From: Candidatus Gastranaerophilales bacterium
GTDB lineage: Bacteria > Cyanobacteriota > Vampirovibrionia > Gastranaerophilales > Gastranaerophilaceae
Length of the DNA stretch: 6,783 nt
Direction: 5' to 3'
Assembly (NCBI GenBank): GCA_944323585.1
Contig: CALUTA010000079.1
Span: 1 to 6,783 of the forward strand
Shown: one piece after another, positions 5,557-6,783 of the stretch
Position numbering within the stretch: the stretch's first letter is position 1
Layout: every line of letters starts with the position of its first letter
Translations under genes and position numbers: made by a program
The notes under the pieces: generated by a model
Database searches by the model: none
The model's input: the letters and a program-made list of their open reading frames with translations, nothing else
Told to the model about the DNA's origin: nothing

Positions 5557-6507
5557 ATGAAAAATGTTTTTAAAGTTTTATTGCTAAGTGCGATACTCTC
5601 AAATATATTTACCCCGTGTTTTTCTGAAGAGAGCACTCCGGCTGCCGAAATCGCACGATTACCGTTAGCTGCACCGGTTGAATACTCTAAAGAGGACTCC
5701 TTTGAAAAAAAGGCCGCACCTCTTGATGAGGCAATTCCTTCATCAGACACTAAGGCAGCAGAGGATGATAAGGACACGAAAACGGATGATAAAAGTGTTG
5801 TTAATCTTGTGGATGAAGATGAAACAACGTCATCTTCGTGTCCTGACAATCCGATTTTGGTTCAAAGAAGCGGAACGATGGAGGCTTTTAAGACAACATA
5901 CAAATGTCTTGCAGGTAGAGAGCTTACTGCAATGATGATAGAAAAAGGCCGCACATTTGAGGTTAAATCTTTGCAGCCAATGTCTTATGAGTCAACCGGA
6001 GGATCTGAAGTTCAGTTTGAAACTTTGTATCCTGAAAGAGTCTTTATGCAAAAAGATCCGATGAAACTTGTGTTTACCGGTGAAATAGTTAAAAATAAAC
6101 CTCCACGAAAAGGCGGCGGCAGCGGAACTTTGAAAGTGTTGATAAAGAATGTAAAATTGGAAAATGTTATATATCCTGCCGAAGCATACATTACTAAAAT
6201 GAATAAAAAAGGTGTTTTGTTTGGCGCAGTTGCTATTCCGTCGAATTACAAGGACAATCTGGCGGATACGGCTAATGACGGAATAATTCACACCATATAC
6301 AAAGACCCCTGCAAAACAACAGCTGATGAGTGTGTTGATACTGTTGTGAAGCCGTTTTATTTTTTGACGGGAGCACTATTGCAGACGGCTGATCTTTTGA
6401 TTGCGCCGATTGTGGCTTTCTTTATGCCGGGGAATGAAGTCTTTATTCCCGAAGGTACTGAGTTTGAAATAAAAATGGAAAAAGATATACCGGTTTTAGA
6501 GATTTAG
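5557..6507 (+). CDS. Exported protein with acidic linker and C-terminal beta-rich domain, unknown function
   Basis: I do not recognise this 316-aa protein with certainty. It opens with a Sec signal peptide (MKNVFK, then hydrophobic VLLLSAILSNIF) and likely cleavage after CFS at residue 23; Cys21 lacks a proper lipobox. Residues 24-93 form a charged, disordered linker that is strongly acidic at 66-90 (EDDKDTKTDD, DEDE). The folded part (about 95-316) is beta-rich: VFMQKDPMKLVFTGEIV, a Gly-rich turn (KGGGSG, 185-190), TLKVLIKNVKLENVIYPAEAYITKM and a final strand pair EVFIPEGTEFEIKMEKDIPV. The last part weakly recalls VirB10/TrbI-like beta domains, but no secretion neighbours support that. Cysteines occur as C95/C117 and C252/C259 and could form disulfides. 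Residues 267-291 are a hydrophobic segment that could insert in a membrane. The start has AAGGA 9 nt upstream. It appears monocistronic, and no plus-strand terminator with a T run follows. Confidence 0.82.
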   Translation: MKNVFKVLLLSAILSNIFTPCFSEESTPAAEIARLPLAAPVEYSKEDSFEKKAAPLDEAIPSSDTKAAEDDKDTKTDDKSVVNLVDEDETTSSSCPDNPILVQRSGTMEAFKTTYKCLAGRELTAMMIEKGRTFEVKSLQPMSYESTGGSEVQFETLYPERVFMQKDPMKLVFTGEIVKNKPPRKGGGSGTLKVLIKNVKLENVIYPAEAYITKMNKKGVLFGAVAIPSNYKDNLADTANDGIIHTIYKDPCKTTADECVDTVVKPFYFLTGALLQTADLLIAPIVAFFMPGNEVFIPEGTEFEIKMEKDIPVLEI

Positions 6508-6510
6508 GCA

Positions 6511-6543
6511 TAAAAAAAAGACCTGTCATTTCTGCCAAGCCTT
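6511..6543 (-). terminator. Intrinsic terminator oriented for minus-strand transcription
   Basis: Read on the minus strand, AAGGCTTGGCA, a GAAA tetraloop and TGACAGGTCTT form an 11-position stem with 10 pairs (two G-U wobbles, one G-A mismatch), followed by a run of eight Ts (6519 down to 6512). On the plus strand the two wobble positions become A-C mismatches and there is no T run, so the structure is built to stop transcripts arriving from the right. It lies immediately after the stop codon of the plus-strand 316-aa gene and would protect it from antisense transcription, although no minus-strand gene is identified within the window. Confidence 0.65.
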
Positions 6544-6639
6544 AGTATATCAAACGTGAAAACCATTGATATTTATAAATTGTACATAGTATTAAAGATG
6601 TAACTTATATTTAGTTATAAAATTGATTTTTATAGGGGA

Positions 6640-6722
6640 TAAGCTTGCTATATTTTAAACCAAACCGCAAAAGAAAAAATCTTGTCGCAACCCCGAAAAA
6701 GTGCCTGGATATAACAAGCTTA
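6640..6722 (-). repeat. 14-bp inverted repeat with 55-nt loop, stem best formed in minus-strand RNA
   Basis: Positions 6640-6653 and 6709-6722 are complementary over 14 positions around TAAGCTTG/CAAGCTTA. The only imperfection (6648 with 6714) is a C-A mismatch in plus-strand RNA but a G-U wobble in minus-strand RNA, so the continuous helix favours the minus strand. No target-site duplication flanks it and there is no room for a transposase. A second perfect 8-bp pair, CCGCAAAA (6665-6672) with TTTTGCGG (6741-6748), crosses the first, so both together would make a pseudoknot. The pairing is seen directly; a function as RNA is inferred. Confidence 0.4.
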
Positions 6723-6783
6723 CTTTGTAAGTATAACCTTTTTTGCGGATTTTTTCACCACTCAAAAGGATAACTTTTATTTT

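Larger units (their letters stand above)
6508..6783. other. 276-bp region without a convincing gene, rich in inverted repeats
   Basis: Downstream of the 316-aa gene no conventional coding sequence is visible. The stretch contains a minus-oriented terminator hairpin (6511-6543), an AT-rich segment (6545-6630) with a promoter-like TTGATA-18-TATTAA on the plus strand (6566-6595), and a block of interleaved inverted repeats (6640-6748). Two short overlapping frames run through that block on opposite strands: plus 6645-6773 (42 codons from a TTG preceded by AGGGGA) and minus 6783 down to a TAA at 6655-6657 (42 codons, open at the window edge). Neither has recognisable protein character, and at most one can be real. 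Confidence 0.5.

Noticed and set aside
5535..5849. 104-codon minus-strand frame opposite the start of the 316-aa exported protein gene
   Set aside because: It is antisense to a gene with a signal peptide and a good ribosome binding site; its Ser-rich composition is the complement of the acidic linker codons, and it has no support of its own.
5992..6291. 99-codon minus-strand frame inside the 316-aa gene
   Set aside because: It is fully antisense to the beta-rich domain, shows no recognisable domain, and the plus-strand gene explains the region.
6640..6722. MITE or insertion-sequence remnant suggested by the 14-bp inverted repeat
   Set aside because: No target-site duplication flanks the repeats, there is no internal transposase fragment and no second copy in the window; an RNA structure fits better.
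6764..6778. AAAAG-GATAA-CTTTT hairpin near the right edge as a terminator
   Set aside because: The stem is 5 bp with one GC pair, too unstable to act as an intrinsic terminator.

Overview
The window looks like chromosomal DNA of a low-GC, non-photosynthetic relative of the cyanobacteria (Gastranaerophilales / Vampirovibrionia, formerly Melainabacteria, is my best guess). The basis is indirect: a GH57 protein with the DUF3536 extension (a form common in cyanobacterial lineages), a CxxCxxCC protein, a HEAT-like protein with a long disordered Q/P/N-rich head, a high AT content and mostly AGG-type Shine-Dalgarno sites. No gene here is a phylogenetic marker, so the placement is an inference.

Layout, left to right. 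A two-gene minus-strand unit (12-1444) encodes a disordered/HEAT-like protein and, coupled to it, a small hydrophobic protein. A 130-bp divergent promoter region (1445-1574) separates it from a plus-strand YkgJ-type cysteine-cluster gene (1575-2156), which has no Shine-Dalgarno site and a TATAAT box ending 6 nt before its ATG, so its mRNA may be leaderless. Three bases separate its stop from that of a large convergent minus-strand GH57-DUF3536 gene (2160-4655). Upstream of the GH57 gene, on the same strand, lies a gene for a small exported protein with a predicted OB-like beta domain (4703-5218). Next comes a 338-bp divergent intergenic region (5219-5556) with promoter-like sites, a helically phased direct repeat and a possible structured RNA, then a plus-strand gene for a 316-aa exported protein with an acidic linker (5557-6507). 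The last 276 bp hold no convincing gene. They do hold a terminator hairpin whose wobble pairs favour the minus strand, and a 14-bp inverted repeat interleaved with a second complementary pair.

Functionally this is mostly housekeeping or lineage-specific hypothetical sequence. The only gene with a clear enzymatic class is the GH57 protein (alpha-glucan metabolism, substrate unknown). I see no mobile element, CRISPR array, tRNA, rRNA, toxin-antitoxin pair or defence system. The most unusual signals are non-coding: the possible leaderless start at 1575, the structured element at 5323-5389, and the minus-oriented terminator with the interleaved repeats at the right end, which together could mark an undescribed minus-strand RNA or the tail of a gene beyond the window.
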